Shown here: piece after piece, positions 18,878 through 28,526 of the stretch
Layout of the letters: every line of letters starts with the position of its first letter
Numbering within the stretch: position 1 is the stretch's first letter
Assembly: GCA_910588535.1 (NCBI GenBank)
Contig: CAJUOO010000004.1
Span: 1 to 64,000 of the forward strand
Origin: an uncultured Lachnospiraceae bacterium
GTDB lineage: Bacteria; Bacillota; Clostridia; Lachnospirales; Lachnospiraceae
Reading direction: 5' to 3'
DNA: 64,000 bases
Translations under genes and position numbers: made by a program
The notes under the pieces: model-generated
Database searches by the model: none
What the model was told of the DNA's origin: nothing
Seen by the model: the letters and a program-made list of their open reading frames with translations, nothing else

Positions 18878-19549
18878 TTATTCCTGTTTCTGCGCAATCT
18901 CACCTTGTTTTTTATAAATACTGTTCTGCGCAATCACACCGCGAACCATGGAGAGCGGATATATATTGACATTTCTTCCCACCACGGTTCCGGGATTTAA
19001 CACGGTGCCACAGCCAACCTCCACATAATCACCGAGCATCGCACCAAATTTTTTCATGCCCGTTTCCAGATCTCCTTCTGGTGTATGCAATACCACCAGT
19101 TTCTTGTCTGATTTCACATTTGAAGTAATGGAGCCTGCTCCCATATGAGAACAATAACCTAAGATGGAATCACCGACATAATTATAATGTGGCACCTGAA
19201 CCTTGTTAAATAAAATTACATTCTTAAGCTCAGTAGAATTTCCCACCACAGCACCCTCACCCACAATAGCGTTGCCGCGAATAAAAGCGCAGTGACGGAT
19301 CTCAGCACCCTTGCCAATAATCGCCGGTCCATGAATCGACGCTGAGGGAGCAACATTTGCATCCTTCGCGATCCAGATATCCTCCCCCTGCTGTATGTAC
19401 TCCTCCTTTGATAGCTGGCTGCCAAGCACACGGATAAATTCACCGATCTTTGGAAGAGCCTCCCACGGATATATAGTCTCACCAAGCAGCTCAGAAGCGA
19501 TTGTCTGAGAAAGATCATATAAATTCACTGTCTTCATAGTATCATACAT
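18878..19549 (-). CDS. Left-handed beta-helix acyltransferase-like protein (GlmU C-domain type, no pyrophosphorylase)
   Basis: 223 residues. From about residue 50, hexapeptide turns are obvious (IHGPAIIGKGAEIRHCAFIRGNAIVGEGAVVG), followed by LGYCSHMGAGSITSNVKSDKK, which corresponds to the acetyl-CoA site segment of GlmU. The N-terminal Rossmann uridylyltransferase domain is missing; about 50 unrelated residues precede the helix. It could be a sugar acetyltransferase or a nucleotidyltransferase partner. AAGGAGAG stands 8 nt before the start. It converges with the editing protein gene, with only 11 bp between stops. Confidence 0.75.
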   Translation of the reverse strand: MYDTMKTVNLYDLSQTIASELLGETIYPWEALPKIGEFIRVLGSQLSKEEYIQQGEDIWIAKDANVAPSASIHGPAIIGKGAEIRHCAFIRGNAIVGEGAVVGNSTELKNVILFNKVQVPHYNYVGDSILGYCSHMGAGSITSNVKSDKKLVVLHTPEGDLETGMKKFGAMLGDYVEVGCGTVLNPGTVVGRNVNIYPLSMVRGVIAQNSIYKKQGEIAQKQE

Positions 19550-19680
19550 AGTTCTAACTCTCCTTTATACAAATACATTTTTAAACCATTGTTTCCATAT
19601 GCAATCCAATCATAACAATCAAGCAAGGCCGCTGTCAAGTATTGTTTCATAAAAAAGTACTCATCTAAATACTATTTCTC

Positions 19681-19708
19681 TTGCGTTTTTTCACTGATAT
19701 GATATAAT
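19681..19708 (+). promoter_or_regulatory. Probable promoter of nrdG
   Basis: TTGCGT, 16-nt spacer, TATAAT, 172 bp before the nrdG ATG. The long leader contains a dispersed repeat module, so the mRNA 5' end may be structured. Confidence 0.5.
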
Positions 19709-19782
19709 CATAGAAATGCAATCTTCCCTGTAGTCAAAAACCTCGCTGCAAGCAACAGGGCATTAAATTTGTAACGCTCCAA

Positions 19783-19860
19783 GAGGCAGAATATTTGATC
19801 CTCGCTGCAGTCGCCATATAACTGCAAGAGTCACTTGGCTCGTTGCTCGCGGGAATTAAC
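19783..19860 (+). repeat. Dispersed ~75-bp module, copy 1
   Basis: Contains GCAGTCGCC and ACTTGGCTCGTTGCTCGCGG. It aligns with 58605-58677 over about 70 positions, keeping the GCAGAA, TTTGA, GCAGTC, ACTTGG and GGGAAT blocks. It fills the region just before nrdG. Confidence 0.5.
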
Positions 19861-19880
19861 CAGAAAATGAGGACTACCCC

Positions 19881-20411
19881 ATGTATTATGCCGAGATAAA
19901 AAAACATGATATCGCCAACGGAACTGGTATCCGTGTCTCTTTGTTCGTGAGTGGATGTACACATCACTGCAAGAACTGTTTTAATCAGGAGACATGGGAT
20001 TTTCACTATGGAAGAGAATTTACTGACACAACTACTGAAGAAATCCTTGATGCACTTAAGCCTTCCTATATCGCTGGTCTAAGTATACTTGGCGGGGAGC
20101 CATTTGAGCACATCAATCAGCAGGGGCTTCTTCCTCTTCTCAGAAAAGTGAAAAAGACATATCCTCAAAAGAATATTTGGTGCTACACCGGATATCTCTA
20201 TGATCGCGATATTATCGGGGAGATGTGCCACAAATGGGAAGAGACAAGAGAGATTCTCTCTTATATCGACATTCTGATTGATGGAGAATTTATAGAAGAG
20301 CTGAAGCAGGCAAATCTGCTCTTTCGTGGCTCTGCTAATCAGCGATCCATTCTGGTACAGGAATCCTTACAATCAAATTCTATCGTTCTTTGGACACCGC
20401 CAGATGAATAA
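19881..20411 (+). CDS. nrdG: Anaerobic ribonucleoside-triphosphate reductase activating protein
   Basis: 176 residues. Radical SAM motif CTHHCKNC near residues 31-38 (C-x3-C-x2-C), GLSILGGEPFEH and WCYTGYLYD are all characteristic of NrdG. It uses SAM to form the glycyl radical on NrdD. nrdD is usually adjacent but is not in this window, so the partner must be elsewhere. The gene is followed by dut, another nucleotide gene, about 107 bp downstream. Confidence 0.9.
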   Translation: MYYAEIKKHDIANGTGIRVSLFVSGCTHHCKNCFNQETWDFHYGREFTDTTTEEILDALKPSYIAGLSILGGEPFEHINQQGLLPLLRKVKKTYPQKNIWCYTGYLYDRDIIGEMCHKWEETREILSYIDILIDGEFIEELKQANLLFRGSANQRSILVQESLQSNSIVLWTPPDE

Positions 20412-20517
20412 TTTCAGCACACATTTTACGGAGACAGCCGTGTTTTCACAGATGTCTCTTTCTTTATGCACACAAGATATAAAAGCAAATAGATAAAGCA
20501 CAGAAATGGAGAGTATT

Positions 20518-20964
20518 ATGTTAAAAGGACCTGTTCATATTAAAAAATTAAAGGAAAATGCTATTCTTCCCACTTATGGTACAGAATTTTCTGCCGGCGC
20601 CGATCTGTACGCCTGTATTTCTGAGCCTGTCACTCTGAATCCGGGAGAGACTATCCTGATTCATACTGGAATAGCCATGGAGATACCAGAAGGCTTAGTA
20701 GGTCTTATCTATGCAAGGAGCAGCCTTGCAGTAAAGAGCGGGCTGGCCCCTGCCAACAAGGTAAGTGTGATTGACTCTGATTATAGGGGGGAACTTATGA
20801 TCCCCATTCACAATCACTCACCACACAATCAGATCATTGAACCTGCTGAGCGGATTGCGCAGATTATCTTTACCCCATATTATATGGCACAATTTGAGGA
20901 AGTTGAGGAGCTGCCAGACACTGCTCGCGGCACAGGCGGCTTTGGTTCTACCGGAAAGTATTAG
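20518..20964 (+). CDS. dut: dUTP diphosphatase
   Basis: About 148 residues, trimeric dUTPase family. The five motifs are visible: AGADLYA, ARSSLAVKSG, SVIDSDYRGE, ERIAQIIF and RGTGGFGSTG. It hydrolyses dUTP to dUMP, keeping uracil out of DNA. GGAGAG before the ATG at 20518 is a better site than the in-frame ATG at 20506. Neighbours nrdG and pyrBI make a nucleotide-metabolism group. Confidence 0.93.
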   Translation: MLKGPVHIKKLKENAILPTYGTEFSAGADLYACISEPVTLNPGETILIHTGIAMEIPEGLVGLIYARSSLAVKSGLAPANKVSVIDSDYRGELMIPIHNHSPHNQIIEPAERIAQIIFTPYYMAQFEEVEELPDTARGTGGFGSTGKY

Positions 20965-21022
20965 AATTTGATTCCAACTGTGTGATTCACACAGATGAAA
21001 ATAAATTTATGGAGGCAAAACT

Positions 21023-21943
21023 ATGAGACATTTATTAAACCCATTGGATTTCTCTGTGGAAGAGCTTAATGAGCTGATGGATGTGGCACTGGATATCAGC
21101 AAGCATCCCGACCAGTACTCTGAGTGCTGCAAAGGAAAAAAGATTGCCACTCTCTTCTATGAACCGAGTACCCGAACACGCTTAAGCTTTGAAGCCGCCA
21201 TGCTCAATCTCGGAGGCAGTGTCCTTGGCTTTTCTTCTGCCGCATCAAGCTCAGCTTCCAAGGGTGAAAGTGTTGCTGACACCATACGTATGGTTTCCTG
21301 CTATGCAGATATCTGTGCTATGCGCCATCCAAAGGAAGGTGCGCCGTTAGTCGCTTCCCTTCACTCCTCCATTCCTGTTATCAACGCGGGAGACGGCGGA
21401 CATCAGCACCCGACACAAACTCTCACCGATCTGATGACCATTCGCACCTTGAAAGGACGCCTTGACCATATCACCATAGGTCTTTGCGGGGATCTGAAAT
21501 TCGGACGAACCGTACATTCCCTGATCAACGCGCTGGTGCGCTACGAAAATGTCCGTTTTGTCCTTATCTCTCCCAATGAGCTGCGTATACCAGATTATAT
21601 CCGTCAAGAGGTACTCTCCGACAATCACGCTGAATTTAAGGAGGTAACACAACTTGAGGAGGTTATGTCAGAACTTGATATTCTTTATATGACCCGCGTG
21701 CAGAGAGAGCGCTTCTTTAATGAAGAAGAATATATACGCATGAAAGATTGTTATATTCTCGATGCCAAGAAAATGGAACTTGCCAGATCGGACATGCTGG
21801 TGCTTCACCCCCTTCCCCGCGTCAATGAGATCTCTGTGGAGGTTGACAAGGACCCACGCGCAAAATATTTTGAGCAGGTGCAATTTGGCGTCTATATCCG
21901 CATGGCATTGATTCTTAAATTATTAGAGGAGGCAAGTAAATAA
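21023..21943 (+). CDS. pyrB: Aspartate carbamoyltransferase catalytic subunit
   Basis: 306 residues. [13 protein letters not shown] carries the carbamoyl-phosphate site, [14 protein letters not shown] the second signature, and [10 protein letters not shown] the C-terminal one. It catalyses the first committed step of pyrimidine synthesis. GGAGG precedes the ATG. Its stop overlaps the start of pyrI (TAATG), as in enteric pyrBI; the leader is short, with no PyrR-type attenuator seen. Confidence 0.97.
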   Translation: MRHLLNPLDFSVEELNELMDVALDISKHPDQYSECCKGKKIATLFYEPSTRTRLSFEAAMLNLGGSVLGFSSAASSSASKGESVADTIRMVSCYADICAMRHPKEGAPLVASLHSSIPVINAGDGGHQHPTQTLTDLMTIRTLKGRLDHITIGLCGDLKFGRTVHSLINALVRYENVRFVLISPNELRIPDYIRQEVLSDNHAEFKEVTQLEEVMSELDILYMTRVQRERFFNEEEYIRMKDCYILDAKKMELARSDMLVLHPLPRVNEISVEVDKDPRAKYFEQVQFGVYIRMALILKLLEEASK

Positions 21944-22365
21944 TGTTAAACGTCGGAAAATTAAATGAAGGAGTAGTCCTCGATCATATTAAAGCTGGAA
22001 AGGCGATGGATATCTATCGCGATCTAAAGCTTGACAAGATTGATAACTGCGTTGCCATTATCAAAAATGCCAGAAGCAACAAGATGGGCAAAAAAGATAT
22101 TATAAAAATAGAGACCTCCATTGACAGCATTGATCTTGATATTCTTGGTTTTATCGATCATAATATCACAGTTAATATTATTAAGGACGGCGAGATTGTC
22201 AGAAAGAAGGAGCTCGCCCTTCCAAAGAAGATTGTCAATGTGATAAAATGCAAAAATCCGCGCTGCATTACCTCCATCGAGCAGGAGCTTGAACAAGTTT
22301 TTGTTCTCACCAATAAAGAAAAAGCGGTTTACCGCTGTAGATACTGCGAAGAAAAATACGATTAA
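21943..22365 (+). CDS. pyrI: Aspartate carbamoyltransferase regulatory subunit
   Basis: 140 residues. The N-terminal allosteric domain is followed by the zinc domain with CKNPRC (C-x4-C) and CRYC (C-x2-C), which bridges to PyrB. Presence of PyrI implies an allosteric, PyrB6-PyrI6-type enzyme regulated by nucleotides. The start overlaps the pyrB stop, so translation is coupled. Confidence 0.95.
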   Translation: MLNVGKLNEGVVLDHIKAGKAMDIYRDLKLDKIDNCVAIIKNARSNKMGKKDIIKIETSIDSIDLDILGFIDHNITVNIIKDGEIVRKKELALPKKIVNVIKCKNPRCITSIEQELEQVFVLTNKEKAVYRCRYCEEKYD

Positions 22366-22377
22366 GGAGTACTTTTC

Positions 22378-23193
22378 ATGAAATATCAAATGCTGGTACT
22401 GGATATAGACGGCACCTTAACCACATCAGATAAATCTATTTCACCTGCCACCAAGGAGGCACTGCTTAAGCTGCAAAAAGATGGCATCTATGTAGTGCTC
22501 GCTTCCGGTCGACCCACAGCGGGAATCCTGCCCTATGCCAAGGCTCTTCGGCTGCACGAATACGGAAATTATATTTTATCCTTTAACGGCGCAAAAATCC
22601 TAAATATGAAGACAAATGCCGTTATCTATGATAAAACACTTCCTCCCAGCGTGATCCCTATTCTCTATAAAGAAGCATGTGACTCCCATATCGGATTAAT
22701 CAGCTATGAGGGAAATGACGCGATCGCCGCCACTCCCATCGATCACTATATGGAATATGAAGCTCGCATTAACCAGATTGCAATTCGGCAGGTGCCCGAT
22801 TTCCCAAGTTATATCACATTTCCGGTAAATAAGTGTCTGATGACCGGCGACCCAGAAACACTTATCCCTGTAGAAAAACGATTGAAAAACCACTTTCATG
22901 GTCTGCTGAGCATCTACCGCTCTGAGCCTTATTTTCTGGAAATTATGCCACAGAATATTGATAAAGCCGCCTCCCTTCAACGCCTGTTAGGAGCTCTCGG
23001 CTTAAAGCAGGAGCAGATGATCTGTTGTGGAGATGGTTTTAACGATATAACCATGATAGAATTTGCCGGACTTGGCGTCGCCATGGCTAATGCACAGGAG
23101 GTCGTCAAAAAATCTGCCGATTATATCACAAGCTCCAACAACGAAGACGGCATTGTCGCCGTTATCAGAAAATTTCTAAATGGTAATGAATAG
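22378..23193 (+). CDS. Cof-type HAD-superfamily hydrolase
   Basis: 271 residues. HAD motif I is LDIDGTLT near residues 9-16, motif II SGRP, motif IV GDGFNDITMIEFAG; the cap inserted between motifs II and III is the C2B type of the Cof family. Such enzymes dephosphorylate sugar phosphates, FMN or PLP; the substrate is not identifiable. It starts 12 bp after pyrI with AAGGAG, so it is probably in the same transcript, and a terminator follows. Confidence 0.9.
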   Translation: MKYQMLVLDIDGTLTTSDKSISPATKEALLKLQKDGIYVVLASGRPTAGILPYAKALRLHEYGNYILSFNGAKILNMKTNAVIYDKTLPPSVIPILYKEACDSHIGLISYEGNDAIAATPIDHYMEYEARINQIAIRQVPDFPSYITFPVNKCLMTGDPETLIPVEKRLKNHFHGLLSIYRSEPYFLEIMPQNIDKAASLQRLLGALGLKQEQMICCGDGFNDITMIEFAGLGVAMANAQEVVKKSADYITSSNNEDGIVAVIRKFLNGNE

Positions 23194-23232
23194 ACATACA
23201 AATTTACTTTCCACTGTGTAGCACTGTACACA

Positions 23233-23271
23233 AAAAGGTCCACACAGAAAAACTAGCTATGTGGACCTTTT
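23233..23271. terminator. Bidirectional terminator
   Basis: AAAAGGTCCACA paired with TGTGGACCTTTT around a 15-nt loop. T runs on both strands let it end the pyrBI-HAD transcript and the convergent GDPD gene. Confidence 0.85.
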
Positions 23272-23298
23272 GTCAAGTGATATCTATATCAAAATACT

Positions 23299-25098
23299 TT
23301 AGTCTAATACTGTCATCAGAAATTCAAAGAAATTCTCTGTATCTTCCTCCCTATATAATATCTCCCTCACCAAAACCGGATAATCTGTAATAATATTATC
23401 CACATGCAAATATTTCATTCTCTCTATCTCTGTCTTGGTATTCACAGTCCAAGCGTGAATCTCACGCCCTGTCTCATGAATCTGGGTAATATTTTTCTCA
23501 TTGAGCAAAGAAGAACTGATGCTGAAAAAATCCACTCTTTCATTTTGAGAAAAATCCCCATAGGCAGTAGAAAGGATATACCCTATCTTACTCTTTTCGT
23601 CAAGCTCCTTCATCTGCTCCAAAAAAGGGAGGCTTGTCGATGTATAGACACATTGATTTTCCATATTATATTCTCTGACAAGATCGGATACTTTATAGGG
23701 CAGCTCGTCATCATGCCCGTTATTTTTCAGTTCTATATTTAAATTTACTTTGTCCTTACAGTACTCCAATACCTCACGGAGCGTTGGGACATAAGCCCTT
23801 TCATGTCCCGGCATATACGCGGCGGCATTCAGCTTCTTAATCTCCTCCAATGTCATATTCCATGGACTTCTGCCATCATTGCAGGTTCGTTTAAAATTTT
23901 TGTCATGCAGCAGTATGACCTCTCCATCTTTGCTTAGCTGTACATCAATCTCCACATAATCTGCCATCTGCTCTATCGCAAGCTGCACGGCAAAAAGCGT
24001 GTTCTCCGGCGCTTCCATAGAACTTCCGCGATGTGCCGTTATCTCCGTCTCCACCAGCACATTTTTTGCAAGCTGGATGCCATTTTCTACCACATCATAG
24101 AGAAAAGCAAAAAATATTAATACAGACAGCACGATCAATGCCCTTCTCGTCTTCTTTCCTCTCCTGCTCCTCTGCTTCTCCTCAGATACCAAAAGCTCCG
24201 GGGCAAGCCCTGCCTCGTCCCGGTAGGTATAATACAGCCCAGTAAGAAGCGCCATGTTGCACACTCCATTCACTATGCTCGCCATTCCTAAAGCTGCTAT
24301 CTCCAACCAATTATATGCTGTCAGATATAAGGCAAGTGCGATGGTCTTGCTGACAAAAAAATAGATTATCACCGCTGACAAAAAAGCAAGCGCCAACAAC
24401 ACTAACCGAAATATTCCATATAAAATAATATTTAAGCAAAATAAGTAAAGCACTGCATGAATGGTATGGCGCGAGACAAGGCGAAAACTCTCTTTCAAAG
24501 CCTCCTTTCCCTCTCTCTGATTTAACAGACCAAAATGCACAGTAAATAATCCCGGCAAAAATACAAAGACTGCGACCACAGCAAGAAATACTATCGTCCC
24601 ACTCCATCTCGTACTTTTTCCAATTCCTTCCACAATATCATTGAGCAACTTAATATGTGTGACACTTTTTATTAACAGCACATATTGGAATACAAGCTGC
24701 AGCAATAAATTAAAGCCAATGCAGTAAAAATTCTTCACCTTTAAATAATAGCGGCATCTAATTATCCCACGGACAAAAATTCGGTTTGTCGTAAGCCTCT
24801 CACACTTCTCTCCTGCCTGAAATGCTGCAAGCAGCGCAGATGTCTCCACAAGAAGAAACAAAATCCCCACGCCTAAAATCACCAGCATAACAAGCACAGT
24901 GACAGGCTTAACCAAAAACATCCCTATATTTTTTGTAGTCAGGTAGCTGTAGCCAGAATATTGAATGGCAAGAGCCATGCCTCTTGTAAACAATGACAAA
25001 AACATGACACCTGTTGTCAAACGGTAAAGAATTTCAAATAAGAATATTTCTTTTAGATTAATTCCCAGAATCTGTATTGTTCTTTTTATTATTTTCAT
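23299..25098 (-). CDS. Membrane-anchored glycerophosphodiester phosphodiesterase
   Basis: About 599 residues. The first ~330 residues hold some seven hydrophobic helices, the GDPD membrane domain. The C-terminal catalytic domain starts with EITAHRGSSMEAPENT and has YVEIDVQLSKDGEVILLHD, the His-Arg, Glu-x-Asp and His residues of GDPD enzymes. It should hydrolyse glycerophosphodiesters, releasing glycerol-3-phosphate, probably outside the membrane. An in-frame GTG lies at 25113; the ATG at 25098 was chosen, with moderate certainty. A glycerol kinase gene lies elsewhere in the window. Confidence 0.9.
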   Translation of the reverse strand: MKIIKRTIQILGINLKEIFLFEILYRLTTGVMFLSLFTRGMALAIQYSGYSYLTTKNIGMFLVKPVTVLVMLVILGVGILFLLVETSALLAAFQAGEKCERLTTNRIFVRGIIRCRYYLKVKNFYCIGFNLLLQLVFQYVLLIKSVTHIKLLNDIVEGIGKSTRWSGTIVFLAVVAVFVFLPGLFTVHFGLLNQREGKEALKESFRLVSRHTIHAVLYLFCLNIILYGIFRLVLLALAFLSAVIIYFFVSKTIALALYLTAYNWLEIAALGMASIVNGVCNMALLTGLYYTYRDEAGLAPELLVSEEKQRSRRGKKTRRALIVLSVLIFFAFLYDVVENGIQLAKNVLVETEITAHRGSSMEAPENTLFAVQLAIEQMADYVEIDVQLSKDGEVILLHDKNFKRTCNDGRSPWNMTLEEIKKLNAAAYMPGHERAYVPTLREVLEYCKDKVNLNIELKNNGHDDELPYKVSDLVREYNMENQCVYTSTSLPFLEQMKELDEKSKIGYILSTAYGDFSQNERVDFFSISSSLLNEKNITQIHETGREIHAWTVNTKTEIERMKYLHVDNIITDYPVLVREILYREEDTENFFEFLMTVLD

Positions 25099-25132
25099 TA
25101 TGCTATATCTCACACAATCTGTAACTATTACA

Positions 25133-25494
25133 TGAGCAGGAGCGTAAGCCGGGTTCTGTTTTCCTGATGATCATCTATCTAGGCCCGCTGTTGCCAGCAG
25201 GCTCAAGCGACCTACCCGAAGACACGACGGGCAGCCGTATCGCCTTCTGTTCGGTCTTGCTTCGGATGGGGTTTACATATGCCCCTGCTGTCACCAACAG
25301 GGCGGTAGTCCTTTACACTGCCTTTCCACCCTTACCAGCCAGTCTTCTGTAAGAACTGACGGCGGTTTATTTCTGTTGCACTAGCCTTGGAGTCACCTCC
25401 ACCGGACGTTATCCGGCATCCTGCCCTGTGAAGCCCGGACTTTCCTCACCTGCTGCCTTTCGGCATCGCAGCCGCGACCATCCGTCCTACTCAT
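25133..25494 (-). ncRNA. rnpB: RNase P RNA
   Basis: Minus-strand sequence shows the conserved cores: GAGGAAAGTCCGGGCTTC (CR-I), GGTAAGGGTGGAAAGGC, and the 3' half with AGAACCCGGCTTACGCTC, plus the CR-V-type CAGAAGGCGATACGG area. It is the catalytic subunit that trims tRNA 5' ends. Length about 362 nt. A matching promoter is upstream, and the GDPD gene follows closely. Confidence 0.95.
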
Positions 25495-25500
25495 TCTGCT

Positions 25501-25529
25501 ATTCTAACATGAAACGAAATACTTGTAAA
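25501..25529 (-). promoter_or_regulatory. Promoter of rnpB
   Basis: Minus-strand TTTACA, 17-nt spacer, TAGAAT, giving a start near 25494. Confidence 0.65.
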
Positions 25530-25639
25530 TAGACAATGTCATTTATTTAACACACGATTTTTATGATACACTCTTGTGTTTTTCTATGCCATGTTCTACA
25601 ATATAGAATAGTTTCCTGCTGTTCTTTCTCGACAAAGAA

Positions 25640-25848
25640 TCGTGTGAAATAAAAATTTCACATCCTGATTTGTACACCTGCTAAAGCAGGCAGATGAGGG
25701 AGCGTGAGAAGAACTTCTAATCACTCACAGCAAAAGCTGCTTCATGAAGAAGTACTAAATCTCACACATGAGAATGCCTGAAATACAGCATTCTATGGAT
25801 AGATTTGAGATTCCGCAAAGCGGAATCATGGGAGTTAGCGTGACACAA
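25640..25848 (+). repeat. Hairpin-cluster repeat family, full copy (A)
   Basis: About 209 bp between rnpB and clpS with a row of small perfect palindromes: GTGAAAT-AAAA-ATTTCAC, CTGC-TAAA-GCAG, AGAATGC ... GCATTCT and GATTCCGC-AAA-GCGGAATC. The left third matches copy B (13747-13812), and the right part, reversed, matches copy C (34739-34842). No coding capacity is seen. The rest of 25530-25640 holds nothing recognisable. Confidence 0.7.
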
Positions 25849-25889
25849 TCTACTGGATCATTACCAACGACACAGAAATGAGGAAAACG

Positions 25890-26186
25890 ATGGCGTCAGA
25901 AACCAAATTTGAATCAAAAACAATCAGTAAACTTAAAGAACCAAAGCAATATAAAGTAGTAATGTACAACGATGACTTTACACCTATGGATTTTGTGGTA
26001 GACATCTTAAAAACTATATTTAACAAGGGACATCAAGATGCAGTGGCGATTATGATGCAGGTGCACAAGGGAGATCGTGCGATTGTCGGACAATATTCCT
26101 ATGATATTGCCATGACAAAAACACAGGAAGCGATGCATCAGGCGAGAGAGAACGGATATCCCTTTCAGGTAAAAGTAGAGTCTTAA
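25890..26186 (+). CDS. clpS: ATP-dependent Clp protease adaptor ClpS
   Basis: About 98 residues. YKVVMYNDDFTPMDFVVDIL and the following GQYSYDIAMTK match the N-end-rule adaptor core, including the Asn-Asp-Asp residues that hold the substrate's N-terminal amine. GAGGAA before the ATG at 25890 fixes the start, against an ATG at 25878. It delivers N-degron substrates to the ClpA-type ATPase encoded 17 bp downstream. Confidence 0.92.
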   Translation: MASETKFESKTISKLKEPKQYKVVMYNDDFTPMDFVVDILKTIFNKGHQDAVAIMMQVHKGDRAIVGQYSYDIAMTKTQEAMHQARENGYPFQVKVES

Positions 26187-26203
26187 TATAGGAGGAACCA
26201 GAT

Positions 26204-28411
26204 TTGAAAATATCACAGGAGCTGGAGCTGCTGTTACAAAAATCGGCAGTATATGCAGGACAGGAGCGACATGAATATGTGACGCCAGAACATGTTATGC
26301 TAACACTGACCTATGACAAAAAATTTTCCCACTGTTATGTAAATTGTGGTGGAAATATAAAAGAATTACGAAAAGAATTGGAAGAATATCTAAGAAAGAA
26401 TGTTGGTGGACTGCCAGAAACTAAGACAGAGATACCCGTGAGCTACGGGCTTCATGAAGCATTGATAGAGGCAGCTATGCAGGCAGAGAGCGCAGGGCAG
26501 CAGATGGTGGAGCTGGTGCACCTTATCTATGGCTTTTTCCGCTTAAAAGAATGTTTTGGAACCTATGTTATGCACACACAGGGAGTGGAGGAGGTAGATA
26601 TGTTGACAGAGCTTCACTCCAGAAATTGGGAGGAGGAACCGAAACCTGAAGAAGCGCCAGCTTTGGAGGAAAACTCTTCTGCCTATATGACCTGTATGAA
26701 TGAAGAAGCAGTTTCCATGAACCCTCTGATTGGCAGAGAGGAGGAGCTGGAGCGCACCATACAGGTTCTACTTCGAAAAGATAAGAACAATCCACTTCAT
26801 ATTGGGGAGCCGGGTGTGGGAAAGACAGCGATAGCCTATGGTCTTGCTGCTCGTATCAATGCGGGCAATGTGCCAGATGAGCTTAAGGGGGTGCGAATGT
26901 ATGCTCTTGATCTGGGAGCGATGCTCGCAGGAACACAGCTTCGTGGAGATTTTGAAAAGCGCTTAAAAGAGGCGATGAAGCAGCTTGAGAGGGAGAATCG
27001 TCCAATACTCTATATTGATGAAATTCATACTATTGTCGGTGCGGGGGCTACCACAGGAAGCTCCATGGATGCTTCTAATCTTCTAAAGCCTTATCTGACG
27101 CGCGGAACCATCCGCTTTATCGGGGCGACAACCTTTGAGGAATACAAAAAATACTTTGCCAAGAATAAAAGTATGGTGCGACGTTTCCAGAATATTGAGA
27201 TCAAGGAGCCTACCCCAAAGGAAGCTGTCGATATTTTGGAAGGACTCAAGCCATATTATGAAAAATGGCACCATGTCACATACCAAAAAGGCAGCATTGA
27301 GCATGCAGTACAATTAAGCACTCGCTATCTCAATGAGCGCTATCTTCCAGACAAAGCCATTGATCTCATTGATGAGGCGGGAGCTTACCGCGTCATGCAT
27401 CCAGAAAACAGAAAAAGACAGACTGTTGATAAGAAACTAATTGAGGAGGTTCTGTCAAAAACCTGTCAGATTCCAAAACAGACAATTGAGACAGAAGAGA
27501 TTAAGAAACTGTCACGCTTAGAAAAAGACCTTAAGGAACACGTATTTGGACAGATGGAGGCTGTGGAAGAACTTGCCAGTGCTGTAAAATTCTCCAAGGC
27601 AGGACTTAGGGAGGCAGAAAAGCCCGTGGCAAGTCTTCTTTTTGTGGGGCCGACAGGTGTAGGAAAGACGGAGCTTGCCCGTTCCCTCGCTCAAGTGCTT
27701 GGCATAGAGCTGATCCGCTTTGATATGAGTGAATACGCAGAAAAGCACACTGTGGCAAAGCTGATCGGCTCTCCTGCAGGTTATGTAGGCTATGAGGAAG
27801 GTGGACTTCTCACAGAGACAATACGAAAAAAGCCTCACAGCGTCCTGCTTTTAGATGAAATAGAAAAAGCTCATCCCGACATCTTTAATGTACTCCTTCA
27901 AGTGATGGATTATGCGACATTAACGGACAATCAGGGACAGAAAGCAGACTTTCGAAATGTGATCCTTATTATGACCTCCAACGCTGGAGCAAGAGAAGCA
28001 GGAAAGATGACGATGGGCTTTGGAGGAGAAACACAAAATGAGGGGGCGATTGACACGGAGGTAAAACGTGTATTCAGTCCAGAGTTTAGAAACCGCCTCG
28101 ATCGCATTATTATATTCCATCCTATCGACAAAAAGATGGCGATGCAGATCACAGATAAAAAGATAACCGCTCTAAAAGAGCAGCTCACTACCAAACATGT
28201 AGATATCCAGCTATCCAAAAAGGCCAGAGAATATTTCGCCTCAAAAGGAATGAGCAAAGAATATGGTGCAAGAGAAATCCAACGTATTATAGATGCAGAA
28301 TTAAAATCTCTATTAGTAGATGAGATTTTATTTGGAAAATTAAAAAAAGGCGGAAACTGCACAGTCGGCTGCGAGGATGGCAAAATAGAACTTGCCATAG
28401 AACAAGTTTAG
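26204..28411 (+). CDS. clpA: Clp protease ATP-binding subunit, ClpA type
   Basis: 735 residues, TTG start after GGAGGA at good spacing. The N-terminal double Clp domain (LELLLQKSAVYAGQERHEYVTPEH) is followed by AAA-1 with GEPGVGKTAI and IDEIHTIVGAG, then AAA-2 with VGPTGVGKTE and LLLDEIEKAHPDI. There is no UVR/middle domain, so it is ClpA rather than ClpC. A hydrophobic MGF tripeptide sits where the ClpP-binding loop is found (IGL in E. coli). The pairing with clpS supports the assignment; clpP is not in the window. Confidence 0.93.
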   Translation: MKISQELELLLQKSAVYAGQERHEYVTPEHVMLTLTYDKKFSHCYVNCGGNIKELRKELEEYLRKNVGGLPETKTEIPVSYGLHEALIEAAMQAESAGQQMVELVHLIYGFFRLKECFGTYVMHTQGVEEVDMLTELHSRNWEEEPKPEEAPALEENSSAYMTCMNEEAVSMNPLIGREEELERTIQVLLRKDKNNPLHIGEPGVGKTAIAYGLAARINAGNVPDELKGVRMYALDLGAMLAGTQLRGDFEKRLKEAMKQLERENRPILYIDEIHTIVGAGATTGSSMDASNLLKPYLTRGTIRFIGATTFEEYKKYFAKNKSMVRRFQNIEIKEPTPKEAVDILEGLKPYYEKWHHVTYQKGSIEHAVQLSTRYLNERYLPDKAIDLIDEAGAYRVMHPENRKRQTVDKKLIEEVLSKTCQIPKQTIETEEIKKLSRLEKDLKEHVFGQMEAVEELASAVKFSKAGLREAEKPVASLLFVGPTGVGKTELARSLAQVLGIELIRFDMSEYAEKHTVAKLIGSPAGYVGYEEGGLLTETIRKKPHSVLLLDEIEKAHPDIFNVLLQVMDYATLTDNQGQKADFRNVILIMTSNAGAREAGKMTMGFGGETQNEGAIDTEVKRVFSPEFRNRLDRIIIFHPIDKKMAMQITDKKITALKEQLTTKHVDIQLSKKAREYFASKGMSKEYGAREIQRIIDAELKSLLVDEILFGKLKKGGNCTVGCEDGKIELAIEQV

Positions 28412-28526
28412 ATCACAGTAACTTTATTCCTTCTATTGAAAGAATTTCTTAAAGAATTTTATTCTGTACAAACTGCTTATTTTATGTTATACTAATCAAA
28501 TTGTATGAAAAGAGAGGAGAATACAT

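Noticed and set aside
20965..21022. PyrR-type attenuator before pyrB
   Set aside because: The gap is only 58 bp and shows only a weak hairpin without T run.
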